In this document: piece after piece, positions 14,635-22,323 of the stretch | How the letters are laid out: each line of letters begins with the position of its first letter | Numbering within the stretch: the stretch's first letter is position 1 | Assembly: GCA_051657905.1 (NCBI GenBank) | Contig: JBOFLO010000073.1 | Span: forward strand, 1 to 22,638 | DNA from: JBOFLO01 sp051657905 | GTDB lineage: Bacteria > Patescibacteriota > Gracilibacteria > UBA1369 | Reading direction: 5' to 3' | Length of the DNA stretch: 22,638 nucleotides | The notes under the pieces: model-generated | What the model was told of the DNA's origin: nothing | Databases searched by the model: none | Seen by the model: only the letters and a program-made list of their open reading frames with translations | Translations under genes and position numbers: made by a program

Positions 14635-15224
14635 GCGGAGAAAACACGATAATTCCCTTCGTTGTTTTGAATGATGTATTTGTCGTCGCCGTAATTAGCT
14701 AAGAAGTCATTAGGATATTCGTTTTTTGCCTGACCGTTTAAAAACTCAATGAATTCTTTAGGAAGTTTGTCTTTAGCTACTGCAATTTTTCCACCTACAT
14801 CCAATTTAGTTTTGGCTTGGCCTGTTTCCGTAACTCCTTCGGCTTTTTTGAAGTAGGTTGGGGATTTTTCTTTTAATTTTGCCTGACGGGTGGAGGTAGG
14901 GGTTTCTACTTTGACATTAACTCCTTTGCCTTTTTTATCTGTAGACTGCGAGCTAGTTTGTAAAACTGGCTGATTGTCGTTAAATTTAAGTTTGGATTTA
15001 TTAATTTTCTTGTCAGCGTCGCTAACGGCTTTATTGAAAGTATCGTCGGACTTTGGAATATCCAAAGCTTTTACAAGATCTTCGGCGGCTTTCAACCCCT
15101 CTTCCGCTGTACGTACATCCTTCTTTTGAGCTTCAGGCTTTTTAGCCGGAGCACTTTTCCCCTTCTCTGGTCCTTTTTGCCAAACTAAACGTGGAGAAAG
15201 GAAATTTTCGTTGAATTTAAACAT
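14631..15224 (-). CDS. Lysine-rich orphan protein, third gene of a three-gene unit
   Basis: I do not recognise this 197-residue protein. It has no signal peptide or membrane segment. The N terminus carries SPRLVWQKGPEKGK (10-23). A lysine- and alanine-rich, probably disordered or helical part follows (24-140). The C-terminal 50 residues look folded (PKEFIEFLNGQAKNEYPNDF, then DDKYIIQNNEGNYRVFSA). The RL-(V/A)-(W/F)-Q-x-G motif near the start and the closing YIIQ...YRVF stretch recur in the 268-residue protein at 15589, so the two may be distant paralogues. It begins 24 bases after the 15249 gene and overlaps the cdaR stop by four bases. Confidence 0.7.
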   Translation of the reverse strand: MFKFNENFLSPRLVWQKGPEKGKSAPAKKPEAQKKDVRTAEEGLKAAEDLVKALDIPKSDDTFNKAVSDADKKINKSKLKFNDNQPVLQTSSQSTDKKGKGVNVKVETPTSTRQAKLKEKSPTYFKKAEGVTETGQAKTKLDVGGKIAVAKDKLPKEFIEFLNGQAKNEYPNDFLANYGDDKYIIQNNEGNYRVFSA

Positions 15225-15248
15225 GTTTTTTAAAGTTAATTTTTATTT

Positions 15249-15587
15249 TTAAATATTGTTTAGTTGATTAAGCAGGTCGGCGGATTTTTTTTCTGAATCG
15301 ACAATTTCTTGTTTTTCCATTGCCTTCAATTCTTCTTTTTTGATGCGGCGAAGTTCCAATCTAATTTTTTCGGCTGCTGCGATTTGCTTTTTTTCGAGAA
15401 TTTGAATTTCTTGATTAGTTTGGACGCTATCTGCCTGGACAATTTGAATGGCCTGCATAATTTGTTCTTCGGTGGCGTCGGCATAATGAGACTTCAAACT
15501 CTGCTGTTCTTCTGCCTCTAGATAGCCGAAGTTCGGTGAATTGTTTAGCTCCTGATAAAATTGTTCTAATAAAGCAGGATTGGTCAT
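15249..15587 (-). CDS. Small coiled-coil orphan protein
   Basis: I do not recognise this 112-residue protein. It is soluble and mostly helical: residues 1-50 are rich in Q and E, and residues 55-105 form a likely coiled coil (QILEKKQIAAAEKIRLELRR and onward). It starts one base after the stop of the 268-residue gene and is followed after 24 bases by the 197-residue gene, so all three are almost surely one operon. A helical adaptor or chaperone-like partner for its two neighbours is possible, but that is only a guess from position. Confidence 0.68.
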   Translation of the reverse strand: MTNPALLEQFYQELNNSPNFGYLEAEEQQSLKSHYADATEEQIMQAIQIVQADSVQTNQEIQILEKKQIAAAEKIRLELRRIKKEELKAMEKQEIVDSEKKSADLLNQLNNI

Positions 15588-15588
15588 A

Positions 15589-16395
15589 TTAAATTAAATA
15601 TACTTTAAGATCACTCCCCTCTTTTTGTACATATGCTGGCTGATTATCTTTAGTTCGAAAATCGACTCGATTGATTTTCTCATCTTTAAACTTAATAATT
15701 GCTTCTAAATATTGTTCTCCGCCGATTTTAGTATCTATATCTTTCATAGCTACTTCTTCACGAATTTCGCCATCTACTTTTACCTCGGGCAAATCAATAG
15801 TTTGAGAAGGTTGAGGCTGTGGATTAGTCGCTACGCGTGCGCCGTCTTCGGGGGTTTCAATTTTCACAGTTCCATCGCGCTGAGCAACTGACTGAGGCAT
15901 GATTGGGTTACTTTGATCATTATCCAAGTCTATTACTTTACCTAATTGAGGCGCTTTAGATTGATGCTCTGAAAGCTTTGGTTGTGTGGTTTTAGCATTT
16001 AACCTAGAAAGCTCGTCAAAGGGATTATCCATTAAAATGATCCCTGATGCGGTGGTTTTTGGAGTGTTAGAAACTGCTCCAGCATCTAACTTATTGTAAA
16101 GATTAGTAGCTGCTTGCTTGGCTTGATCTAAGTTGCGTCCACTAGAATAATATTCCTGCAAAAGTTGTTTTAGCACTTTGCCTTGTTCCTGATCACCTTT
16201 GGCATTCAATTCAAAAATTTTCTTACCGGCTTCTTCAGCTATTTTCTTACGGCCTTGATAGGTTTGAGTATCATCTAGACTGATTTTTGGTTTGTCGGAA
16301 GATTCCGATTGGGCTGAGGGTTTTTCACCTGTTTGGAAAGCCAAACGTTGTTGATGAAATGGGTGAAATTCTGGTTTTTGATGTAGATTAATCAT
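15589..16395 (-). CDS. Orphan protein, first gene of a three-gene unit
   Basis: I do not recognise this 268-residue protein. It has no signal peptide or membrane segment. The N terminus has QQRLAFQTGEKPSAQ (15-29), then a charged helical part (about 45-105: ISLDDTQTYQGRKKIAEEAG and further helices), a long low-complexity linker rich in P, Q, T and S (about 105-205), and a C-terminal beta-rich part (206-268) ending DNQPAYVQKEGSDLKVYLI. Both end motifs are echoed in the 197-residue protein at 14631. It has its own extended -10 promoter and a leader of about 14 bases without a Shine-Dalgarno sequence. Confidence 0.7.
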   Translation of the reverse strand: MINLHQKPEFHPFHQQRLAFQTGEKPSAQSESSDKPKISLDDTQTYQGRKKIAEEAGKKIFELNAKGDQEQGKVLKQLLQEYYSSGRNLDQAKQAATNLYNKLDAGAVSNTPKTTASGIILMDNPFDELSRLNAKTTQPKLSEHQSKAPQLGKVIDLDNDQSNPIMPQSVAQRDGTVKIETPEDGARVATNPQPQPSQTIDLPEVKVDGEIREEVAMKDIDTKIGGEQYLEAIIKFKDEKINRVDFRTKDNQPAYVQKEGSDLKVYLI

Positions 16396-16415
16396 ATTTA
16401 TAATTAAATCCTATT

Positions 16416-16444
16416 ATTCTACCATATTTTGCGGTTTTCGACAA
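16416..16444 (-). promoter_or_regulatory. Predicted promoter of the three-gene orphan operon
   Basis: The minus strand reads TTGTCG (16439-16444), 17 bases, then TAGAAT (16416-16421) with the TGG extension. The start would be near 16409, about 14 bases before the ATG at 16395. Confidence 0.6.
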
Positions 16445-16454
16445 TATGCATATA

Positions 16455-16483
16455 TTGGGCGGAAGATAGAGGTTTGCTATCCT
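16455..16483 (+). promoter_or_regulatory. Predicted promoter of ychF
   Basis: TTGGGC (16455-16460), 17 bases, then TGC-TATCCT (-10 at 16478-16483). It stands back to back with the promoter of the orphan operon, with 10 bases between the two -35 boxes. Confidence 0.4.
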
Positions 16484-16537
16484 GTCGCTGCGGTTTTGAG
16501 AGAAAATGGAAAGAGTAAATAATTTGAACTTTTTTAT

Positions 16538-17623
16538 ATGAAAATTGGAATTGTAGGGCTACCAAATGTGGGTAAATCAACTTTGTTTAACGCGCTGACC
16601 AAGTCAAAGGGAGCAATGGCGGCCAATTATCCTTTTTGTACTATTGATCCGAATGTGGGGATTGTGGAAGTGCCGGATGAAAGAATGCAAAAATTGGCGG
16701 AAATTGTTAAGCCGGAGAGAATTTTGCCGGCTGCGGTGGAATTTGTGGATATTGCTGGCTTGGTGAAAGGGGCTTCGGAAGGAGAAGGCTTAGGAAATCA
16801 ATTTTTAGCGCATATTCGTGAGTGTGATGCGATTGGACAGGTACTCCGAATTTTTAAAGATGATAATGTAATTCATGTGCATGGTGGTGTGGATGCGAGA
16901 AGAGATTTGGAAGTTATTGAAACTGAATTGATTTTGGCGGATTTGCAAACTTTGGAGAAAAGAATTGGGAAGGCGAAGAATGAAGCTAAATCAGGAGATA
17001 AAAAGAAGGCTGCTTATGCTGCTTTGTTGGAAAAAGTGGAGGCGGGTTTGCAAAGTGGGAAAAAGGCGATTGATTTGGAATTGAATGCTGAGGAAATTTT
17101 GGAAATCAAAGACTTACATTTACTTACTGCTAAGCCATTTTTATATATTTTAAATGTATCCGATCAGGATTTGGTGACGGTTATTCCTGAACAGGTGAGA
17201 AAAGACTTGGGGCTGAAGGAAGGTCAGAAAGTAATTCCTATTTCTGCAAAAGTGGAGGAGGAATTAGTGGGATTTTCTGAAGAGGAAGCTAAAGAATTTT
17301 TGAGTGAATTGGGAATAACTGATAGTGGGTTAAATTCTTTGATTAAAGCGGCTTATGAAATTTTGGGATTGCAGACATATTTTACGGCTGGCGTGAAGGA
17401 AGTGAGAGCTTGGACTATTCCTAAGGGGGCGACGGCGCCACAGGCCGCAGGAGTTATTCATAGTGATTTTGAGGCGAAATTTATTAGAGCGGAAGTGGTT
17501 TACTGGGAAGATTATGTGAATTTGGGTGGTGAAGCTGGAGCGAAAGAGAAAGGATTATTGAGATTGGAGGGGAAAGAGTATGTGGTTAAAGATGGGGATG
17601 TTATGCATTTCAGACATGGATAG
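16538..17623 (+). CDS. ychF: Ribosome-binding ATPase YchF (Obg family)
   Basis: 361 residues, the normal length. The G domain begins at the N terminus with GLPNVGKSTLFNALT (7-21), followed by NYPFCTIDPNVGIVEVPDER (31-50) and VDIAGLVKGASEGEGLGNQF (70-89). The nucleotide-specificity motif is NVSD, in line with YchF, which has lost the NKxD guanine motif and prefers ATP. A coiled-coil part (about 130-195) and a C-terminal TGS domain (from about 280, TYFTAGVKEVRAWTI through VKDGDVMHFRHG) complete the family layout. YchF acts on ribosomes and in stress responses. It is a single gene with its own promoter, closed by tandem TAG TAG stops and a terminator. Confidence 0.96.
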   Translation: MKIGIVGLPNVGKSTLFNALTKSKGAMAANYPFCTIDPNVGIVEVPDERMQKLAEIVKPERILPAAVEFVDIAGLVKGASEGEGLGNQFLAHIRECDAIGQVLRIFKDDNVIHVHGGVDARRDLEVIETELILADLQTLEKRIGKAKNEAKSGDKKKAAYAALLEKVEAGLQSGKKAIDLELNAEEILEIKDLHLLTAKPFLYILNVSDQDLVTVIPEQVRKDLGLKEGQKVIPISAKVEEELVGFSEEEAKEFLSELGITDSGLNSLIKAAYEILGLQTYFTAGVKEVRAWTIPKGATAPQAAGVIHSDFEAKFIRAEVVYWEDYVNLGGEAGAKEKGLLRLEGKEYVVKDGDVMHFRHG

Positions 17624-17643
17624 TAGGTGAAATTTATAATTAT

Positions 17644-17676
17644 AAAAACCACCATATTGAGTTTATGGTGGTTTTT
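17644..17676. terminator. Bidirectional intrinsic terminator between ychF and rel
   Basis: A 13-base-pair stem AAAAACCACCATA (17644-17656) / TATGGTGGTTTTT (17664-17676) with a 7-base loop. A T-run follows on the plus strand and on the minus strand, so it can serve both convergent genes. Confidence 0.92.
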
Positions 17677-17677
17677 T

Positions 17678-17705
17678 GTTAGCCATTCTTTTGAAATTGG
17701 CTAAC
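17678..17705 (-). terminator. Second hairpin after the rel stop codon
   Basis: GTTAGCCA (17678-17685) pairs with TGGCTAAC (17698-17705). On the minus strand it comes 10 bases after the rel stop and just ahead of the bidirectional terminator, with AAAAAACC in the DNA following it. It may assist termination or protect the 3' end. Confidence 0.4.
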
Positions 17706-17715
17706 AGTTAGACTT

Positions 17716-20130
17716 TTACTTTTTTTGTTTGGTGGCGCGCATTAGTTTGAGTTGGGAGAGTAGATAGTAGAGTGTGAAGGCGCCGGCTCCTACTAATAAG
17801 ATCCAATCGAAACGTAAATTGAAAATATATACTTCTAGGAAAATAGTGGAAAGCACGAATACACTGATAATATAGGTAATTATCCAGATACGATTGCTCT
17901 CACGGATTTCGGGGAAGTTATTTTCGGAGTATTTTTTGAGATTAAAGATCAAACCAAAGAGGATGAAGATGCCGGCGTAGAGAGCGGCATTGGTTAGAAA
18001 TGGCCTAATTGAAGGCTCTACAGAAATATCGTAGGTTAGATAATTAATTAAGAAAGGGTGAAATGCCCAAATTAAGAAAGTCAAAATACTCCCCACGATA
18101 ATACCAACGGTTTTGTGCCAGAAAACTCTTTTTACTTCAGTTACACCTTCAATCTGTTCAAATTCAGAACAGATTTGGGAAATATCATTGTAGCTTCTCA
18201 CAAACATGGAGGTGTTGATGTAGAGTTTGCGAGTGATAAAATTAAATTTGGTTTCTGAATCTGTAAGTATAACCCGGTCTTTTTTACTATTGGTAATTTC
18301 CAGAAGGTTAGCTAGGTCGGTGTAAGGTTCGCAGGTTATTTTTAAATTAAAATGAACAAGTTTATCGGACAGGAAGTCGCTCATAATTTTGTTATGACGA
18401 CTGGAATTCTTTGAAACTACAGCGGAAATTAGGTTGATTAAATCTAATGGGACAATGGATCCTTCAGCAATATGAACAAAAACATCGTCAAAATTATTTA
18501 TTTCCAAATTATTGTAAAAACTAACAATTTTCTCAATTTTCCATTTGGAAAGATCTGTAACTAAACCTAAACCGGCGCGATCATATTCTTTTTGTAAAAG
18601 CTGACGACCGATTTTGATTTTAGAGGCGCGCGATTCCTTTTTGAAATACTCTTTCATTTTCTTTTTCGCAAAGGTGGTTTTGGCGAAAGTAAACCATTCG
18701 TGGCTGGGAGATTTGGCATAATCGGTGGTGACTATATTAACAAGGTCACCTTTCTTGAGTATATGGCTCAAGGAAACGTTCTGATTGTTTACCTGGGCGC
18801 GAATGGCGCGATTACCTACTTCAGTGTGAATAGAGTAGGCAAAGTCGATACAAGTTGAATTTAAGGGCAATGAAACAACTTTTCCTTTAGGAGTGAAAAC
18901 ACTCATGCGATCCTGGAAAATATCTTTTTTCAAATCATCCAAATAACTGCTTTGATTGGATTCTAAATCCTCGATATTAATAGCTTCTTCAAGCCAAGTT
19001 GCGCGGGGATCTTTGGTTAAAAGCTGATGATTTTTGCCTTCATTTTGGAAATAGCTGGTGGTAATACCGTATTGATTTTGGAAATGCATTTGATGAGTAC
19101 GAATGCAGATGGTGGTAGTAACCCCGGAGCTGCCAAATACGCTGGTATGAATACTTTGATAACCATTGGATTTAGGAACAGAAATATAATCTTCAAAAGT
19201 ATTTGGTTTTGGGCGATATAGGCTATGCATAATGCCCATAGTTTCATAACATTCAGATTCTTCAGAAACTAAAATATTCACGAAAAATTTGATCTGATAA
19301 TCTTTGATTTGCAGATCGCGCTGGGTCAAATCTTTATAAATTGGGTAGAGATTGGTTTGTTGGCTGTAGACAATGGCGTCGATTTCCTTTTCAGAAAGAA
19401 CATCTTCTATTTTAGCGAGCATTTCGTTCAGCAGTGGCGCATGGGCTTTTTTGGCTGTTTCAACTGTTTCTTTTAGCTGGGTATAATATTCTGGGTAAAG
19501 ATTCTGGAAGCATAAATCTTCAAGTTCGGCCTGCAATTCTTTGATACCGAGCAGCGAGGCGATGGGGGCGAAAATTTCCAAAGTTTCACGGGCTTTACGC
19601 ATGCGTTTTTCTGGAACATCCATGTATTCCAAAGTGCGCATATTATGAAGACGGTCAGCCAATTTGATGATCATGGTGCGGGGATCTTCACCTACATGTA
19701 TGAATAAATTTTTTAAACTTTCAACCTCACGTTTTTGCATATCATTGCGATAATGCACTTTAGAGAGTTTGGTAATTCCCTGTACCAAATAAGCAACTTT
19801 TTTACCGAATTTCTGCTCAATTTGTTCAAGAGTGGCTTGGGTATCCTCTGGAACATCGTGAAGAAGGGCTGCGATTAAAGTTGTTTCGTCAGCATGGAGA
19901 CTGGCAAGGATTTTGGCGGTTTCAAAAGGATGAATAATATAGGGAACTCCTTCTTGTTTACGCATTTGTCCATGATGAGCTTCTGCGGCAAAACGGAAAA
20001 CATCACGGAATTTCTGCTCATTAAAGTCAGGCATATAACTTTTAACAGTGTCGATTAATTTTTCCAAATCAATCAACTTTGCTTTTACCAGCTGTTTAAC
20101 TATGTCATTTTGGGTGACTTTGGTGGGCAT
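17716..20130 (-). CDS. RelA/SpoT homologue: HD hydrolase, degenerate synthetase, C-terminal membrane domain
   Basis: 804 residues. The HD domain (about 45-200) looks intact: AHHGQMRK (51-58), LLHDVPEDT (89-97; H91, D92, E95, D96) and KLADRLHNMRTL (156-167). It should hydrolyse (p)ppGpp. The synthetase domain (about 250-365) keeps DYISVPKSNGYQSIHTSV (314-331) and IRTHQMH, but the catalytic aspartate of the FDxxAVRI motif is I280 (QIKFFVNI) and the glutamate of EIQIRT is T340 (TTICIRT). The RxKSxxSI loop is also lost (SQQTNLYPIY). A TGS domain (409-470), a helical part and a weak ACT-like part (about 592-670) follow. Then come four hydrophobic segments (about 674-691, 711-729, 747-769, 775-793) and a basic end. 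Membrane segments are unusual for this family. Confidence 0.9.
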   Translation of the reverse strand: MPTKVTQNDIVKQLVKAKLIDLEKLIDTVKSYMPDFNEQKFRDVFRFAAEAHHGQMRKQEGVPYIIHPFETAKILASLHADETTLIAALLHDVPEDTQATLEQIEQKFGKKVAYLVQGITKLSKVHYRNDMQKREVESLKNLFIHVGEDPRTMIIKLADRLHNMRTLEYMDVPEKRMRKARETLEIFAPIASLLGIKELQAELEDLCFQNLYPEYYTQLKETVETAKKAHAPLLNEMLAKIEDVLSEKEIDAIVYSQQTNLYPIYKDLTQRDLQIKDYQIKFFVNILVSEESECYETMGIMHSLYRPKPNTFEDYISVPKSNGYQSIHTSVFGSSGVTTTICIRTHQMHFQNQYGITTSYFQNEGKNHQLLTKDPRATWLEEAINIEDLESNQSSYLDDLKKDIFQDRMSVFTPKGKVVSLPLNSTCIDFAYSIHTEVGNRAIRAQVNNQNVSLSHILKKGDLVNIVTTDYAKSPSHEWFTFAKTTFAKKKMKEYFKKESRASKIKIGRQLLQKEYDRAGLGLVTDLSKWKIEKIVSFYNNLEINNFDDVFVHIAEGSIVPLDLINLISAVVSKNSSRHNKIMSDFLSDKLVHFNLKITCEPYTDLANLLEITNSKKDRVILTDSETKFNFITRKLYINTSMFVRSYNDISQICSEFEQIEGVTEVKRVFWHKTVGIIVGSILTFLIWAFHPFLINYLTYDISVEPSIRPFLTNAALYAGIFILFGLIFNLKKYSENNFPEIRESNRIWIITYIISVFVLSTIFLEVYIFNLRFDWILLVGAGAFTLYYLLSQLKLMRATKQKK

Positions 20131-20155
20131 CTGGGTGGGTTATAGACCATCTTTG

Positions 20156-20184
20156 ATTGTAGCCTAGACTTGCCACAAGGTAAA
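20156..20184 (-). promoter_or_regulatory. Predicted promoter of the rel gene
   Basis: The minus strand reads TTTACC (20179-20184), 17 bases, then TACAAT (20156-20161). The leader would be about 19 bases, without a Shine-Dalgarno sequence. Confidence 0.5.
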
Positions 20185-20208
20185 GTTTATTTAATAGCCA
20201 AGTCAGTC

Positions 20209-20313
20209 TAACCCAGGAGGGAATTTTTCTTTTTTGAAAAAGGCCGTTTCAAGGGGGATTGAGTCAATTGGTACTTTTTATTTTTCAAAAAAGGAAAATT
20301 CCCTCCTGGGTTA
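20209..20313. repeat. 33-bp palindrome, cored palindrome family, copy C
   Basis: Arms 20209-20241 and 20281-20313 pair at 32 of 33 positions; the one mismatch would be a G-U pair in RNA. They are separated by 39 bases. The outer arm (TAACCCAGGAGGGAATTTT) is unique to this site. The inner core reads TTTTTTGAAAAAGG, 28 bases, TACTTTTTATTTTTCA6, the same ends and spacing as copy B. It lies between mnmA (ends 20341) and rel (starts 20130), both on the minus strand. Confidence 0.9.
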
Positions 20314-20340
20314 TAGATGAGCTTGTTTTTTAAATAGACT

Positions 20341-21399
20341 TTAGGAGATTGTGGCTAGGCCTAGGCATAAATCGTTTGAGTAGAATACGGCGAATTGGCC
20401 AGGGGCTAGGGCGTGGTCGGGGTGGTTTAGTTTGATGGTGGCGTGGTTGTTGGGGAGGGGCGTGAGGGTGGCTTGGTAGATTTTTTCGCCGTGGCGGACT
20501 TTGACTTGGAGGTTTTTTAAGTGTTCGGTGGTTGGCTCGGAGGCTGTCCAGTGGAGCTTTTCTACTTCGAAAGTGTCACGAGGTTTGTCTTCGGCGTGAT
20601 AAGTGTTGGAAATGTAGACGATGTTATTGGGGATGTCTTTTTTGACTACGTACCAAGGACCATGGCTTAGTTCAATCCCCTTCCTTTGTCCTAGGGTGTA
20701 ATACCAATATCCCTTGTGCTGACCGACTTTTTGGCCGTTGTCAGCGTTAATCAAGTCGCCGCGCTTTTCACCGAAATGATGTTTGATAAATTCGGAAAAT
20801 TTGATTTTACCAAGGAAACAAACGCCTTGGCTATCTTTGCGGGCTTGATTAGGGAGATTGAATTTTTTAGCTAATTCGCGAACTTCGGATTTTAAATATT
20901 GAGCTAAGGGGAAATGAGCTCTTTTTAGTTGGGCTTGAGTGAGATGAGCGAGGAAATAAGTTTGATCTTTGAAGGTGTCTTTGGCTTTCTTTAAGTAAAA
21001 TTTGCCATCAACCTCCACTTTATCGGCATAATGTCCGGTGGCAACCAAATCAAAACTGTCATCGATTTTATCGTAAAAACTGCCGAATTTAACTTTGTAA
21101 TTGCACATAACATCGGAGTTGGGTGTGCGGCCGGCTTTGGTTTCTTCTAAGGCATAACTAACCACTTCATCCCAATATTCTTTTTGCATGGAAATAACCT
21201 GCAATGGAATTTTAGCATCGTCACAGATTTTTTGCAGATAAGCTAAATCTTCTTCCCAGGGGCAAGAGCCGAGGAAAGCCAATTCGTCTTCTAGCCAGAT
21301 TTTAAGGTAGAAAGCGGTGACATCGTGGCCTTGTTCCTGCAGAAGTCGCAAAGCAACTGAGCTGTCCACACCTCCTGAAGCGAGTACGGCGATTTTCAT
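20341..21399 (-). CDS. mnmA: tRNA-specific 2-thiouridylase MnmA
   Basis: Puts sulfur on uridine 34 of tRNA-Lys, -Glu and -Gln, using ATP to adenylate the base. 352 residues, normal length. PP-loop ASGGVDSS (7-14), TPNSDVMCNYKVKFG (92-106) with the catalytic cysteine C99, ATGHYA (120-125), KDQTYFL (144-150), and QGVCFLGKIKFSEFI (191-205) with the second catalytic cysteine C194. The central YYTLGQRKGI (223-232) and the C-terminal barrel ending APGQFAVFYSNDLCLGLA are also family marks. It has its own promoter; palindrome copy C follows the stop. Confidence 0.96.
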   Translation of the reverse strand: MKIAVLASGGVDSSVALRLLQEQGHDVTAFYLKIWLEDELAFLGSCPWEEDLAYLQKICDDAKIPLQVISMQKEYWDEVVSYALEETKAGRTPNSDVMCNYKVKFGSFYDKIDDSFDLVATGHYADKVEVDGKFYLKKAKDTFKDQTYFLAHLTQAQLKRAHFPLAQYLKSEVRELAKKFNLPNQARKDSQGVCFLGKIKFSEFIKHHFGEKRGDLINADNGQKVGQHKGYWYYTLGQRKGIELSHGPWYVVKKDIPNNIVYISNTYHAEDKPRDTFEVEKLHWTASEPTTEHLKNLQVKVRHGEKIYQATLTPLPNNHATIKLNHPDHALAPGQFAVFYSNDLCLGLATIS

Positions 21400-21450
21400 A
21401 TTTATGGGCTAGTTAAAGGCTAGCGGGAAATAATAATGTCTGGTTTGGGA

Positions 21451-21479
21451 TTTATACTAATTTATAGTACTCAATTCAA
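21451..21479 (-). promoter_or_regulatory. Predicted promoter of mnmA
   Basis: The minus strand reads TTGAAT (21474-21479), 17 bases, then TATAAA (21451-21456). The leader would be about 45 bases and contains a small GCTAG/CTAGC hairpin. Confidence 0.5.
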
Positions 21480-21500
21480 CTAAAAACACCAACGGAGAAA

Positions 21501-22253
21501 TTAAATTCTGAGCATACCGCGTACGCCAATAGCAACATTGCGGCGGCGGGGATTGGATTCATCAATTCTAATGCTATCGCCAATACGCTCACCAACTTTG
21601 GCAATATCTTCTCTTCTATCAGCAAGAGGGGTTTTAATCCAACTAGAGGTTCGTAGATGATCAAATTCGACTAAAGTTTGCATAAAGCGATATTCCTGTT
21701 CATCGATAAATTCCAATCCCATGTTGGTAATAATATCTACTGCATTTCCATTAAATTCTGCCTGTGGACTCATTTTTCTGACATCCTGCTCCGCTCTTCC
21801 ATCATAAACACAATTCGCCCGAGGACTACTTACTGCGCAGTCATAAAAAATTACTTCACCAGTTCGTTCATCCACTTTCAAAATATCAGGTTCTCCTCCG
21901 GTTCTTTCCATTTCACTTAAAGACCAAAGTTTTTTCGCTTCGGCATTTTTTAATCTTTGATCTACTCGAGACCATTCGATGCCTTTGTGGCGATTGATAT
22001 TTTGATCAAATCTTGTCTTTAGATTTGAGATGAGATTTTCAAGTTGCTCTTTGGTTAGCTCTTTTTCCAGGCTAATTTTTGAAGCCATTAAGGATTTTCT
22101 TCTAATTCCGCTGGTTAATTCATTGATTTCAGCTTGAACAAGCTCGGCTGAAACAATTCCTTTGTCTACCAGATTCTCTAAAGTTTTGACCAAAGTTTGG
22201 CGATCTAATGTAGGGGGTATTGATAAAGCTGGCTTTCCGTATGCTTTAGACAT
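21501..22253 (-). CDS. DUF4256-family protein
   Basis: 250 residues, longer than the usual 180-190 because of about 70 extra N-terminal helical residues. From about 75 it follows the DUF4256 pattern: LKTRFDQNINRHKGIEWSRV, KLWSLSEMERTGGEPDIL (108-125), GEVIFYDCAVSSPRANCVYD (132-151), TSSWIKTP (202-209) and a closing RGMLRI. The strong conservation of MERTGGEPD and FYDC suggests an active or binding site, but no biochemical function is established as far as I know. Soluble, with no signal peptide. It has its own promoter. The gene to its 5' side is a sortase 70 bases away on the same strand. Confidence 0.88.
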   Translation of the reverse strand: MSKAYGKPALSIPPTLDRQTLVKTLENLVDKGIVSAELVQAEINELTSGIRRKSLMASKISLEKELTKEQLENLISNLKTRFDQNINRHKGIEWSRVDQRLKNAEAKKLWSLSEMERTGGEPDILKVDERTGEVIFYDCAVSSPRANCVYDGRAEQDVRKMSPQAEFNGNAVDIITNMGLEFIDEQEYRFMQTLVEFDHLRTSSWIKTPLADRREDIAKVGERIGDSIRIDESNPRRRNVAIGVRGMLRI

Positions 22254-22278
22254 GATAAGAAGTTATTTAGTTTACGAC

Positions 22279-22306
22279 AAACTATCACACATCTTAAATA
22301 TGTCAA
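22279..22306 (-). promoter_or_regulatory. Predicted promoter of the DUF4256 gene
   Basis: The minus strand has a perfect -35 box TTGACA (22301-22306), 16 bases, then TAGTTT (22279-22284) with a TGA extension. The -10 hexamer itself is weak. Confidence 0.4.
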
Positions 22307-22323
22307 TAATTGTGAGAATGAGC

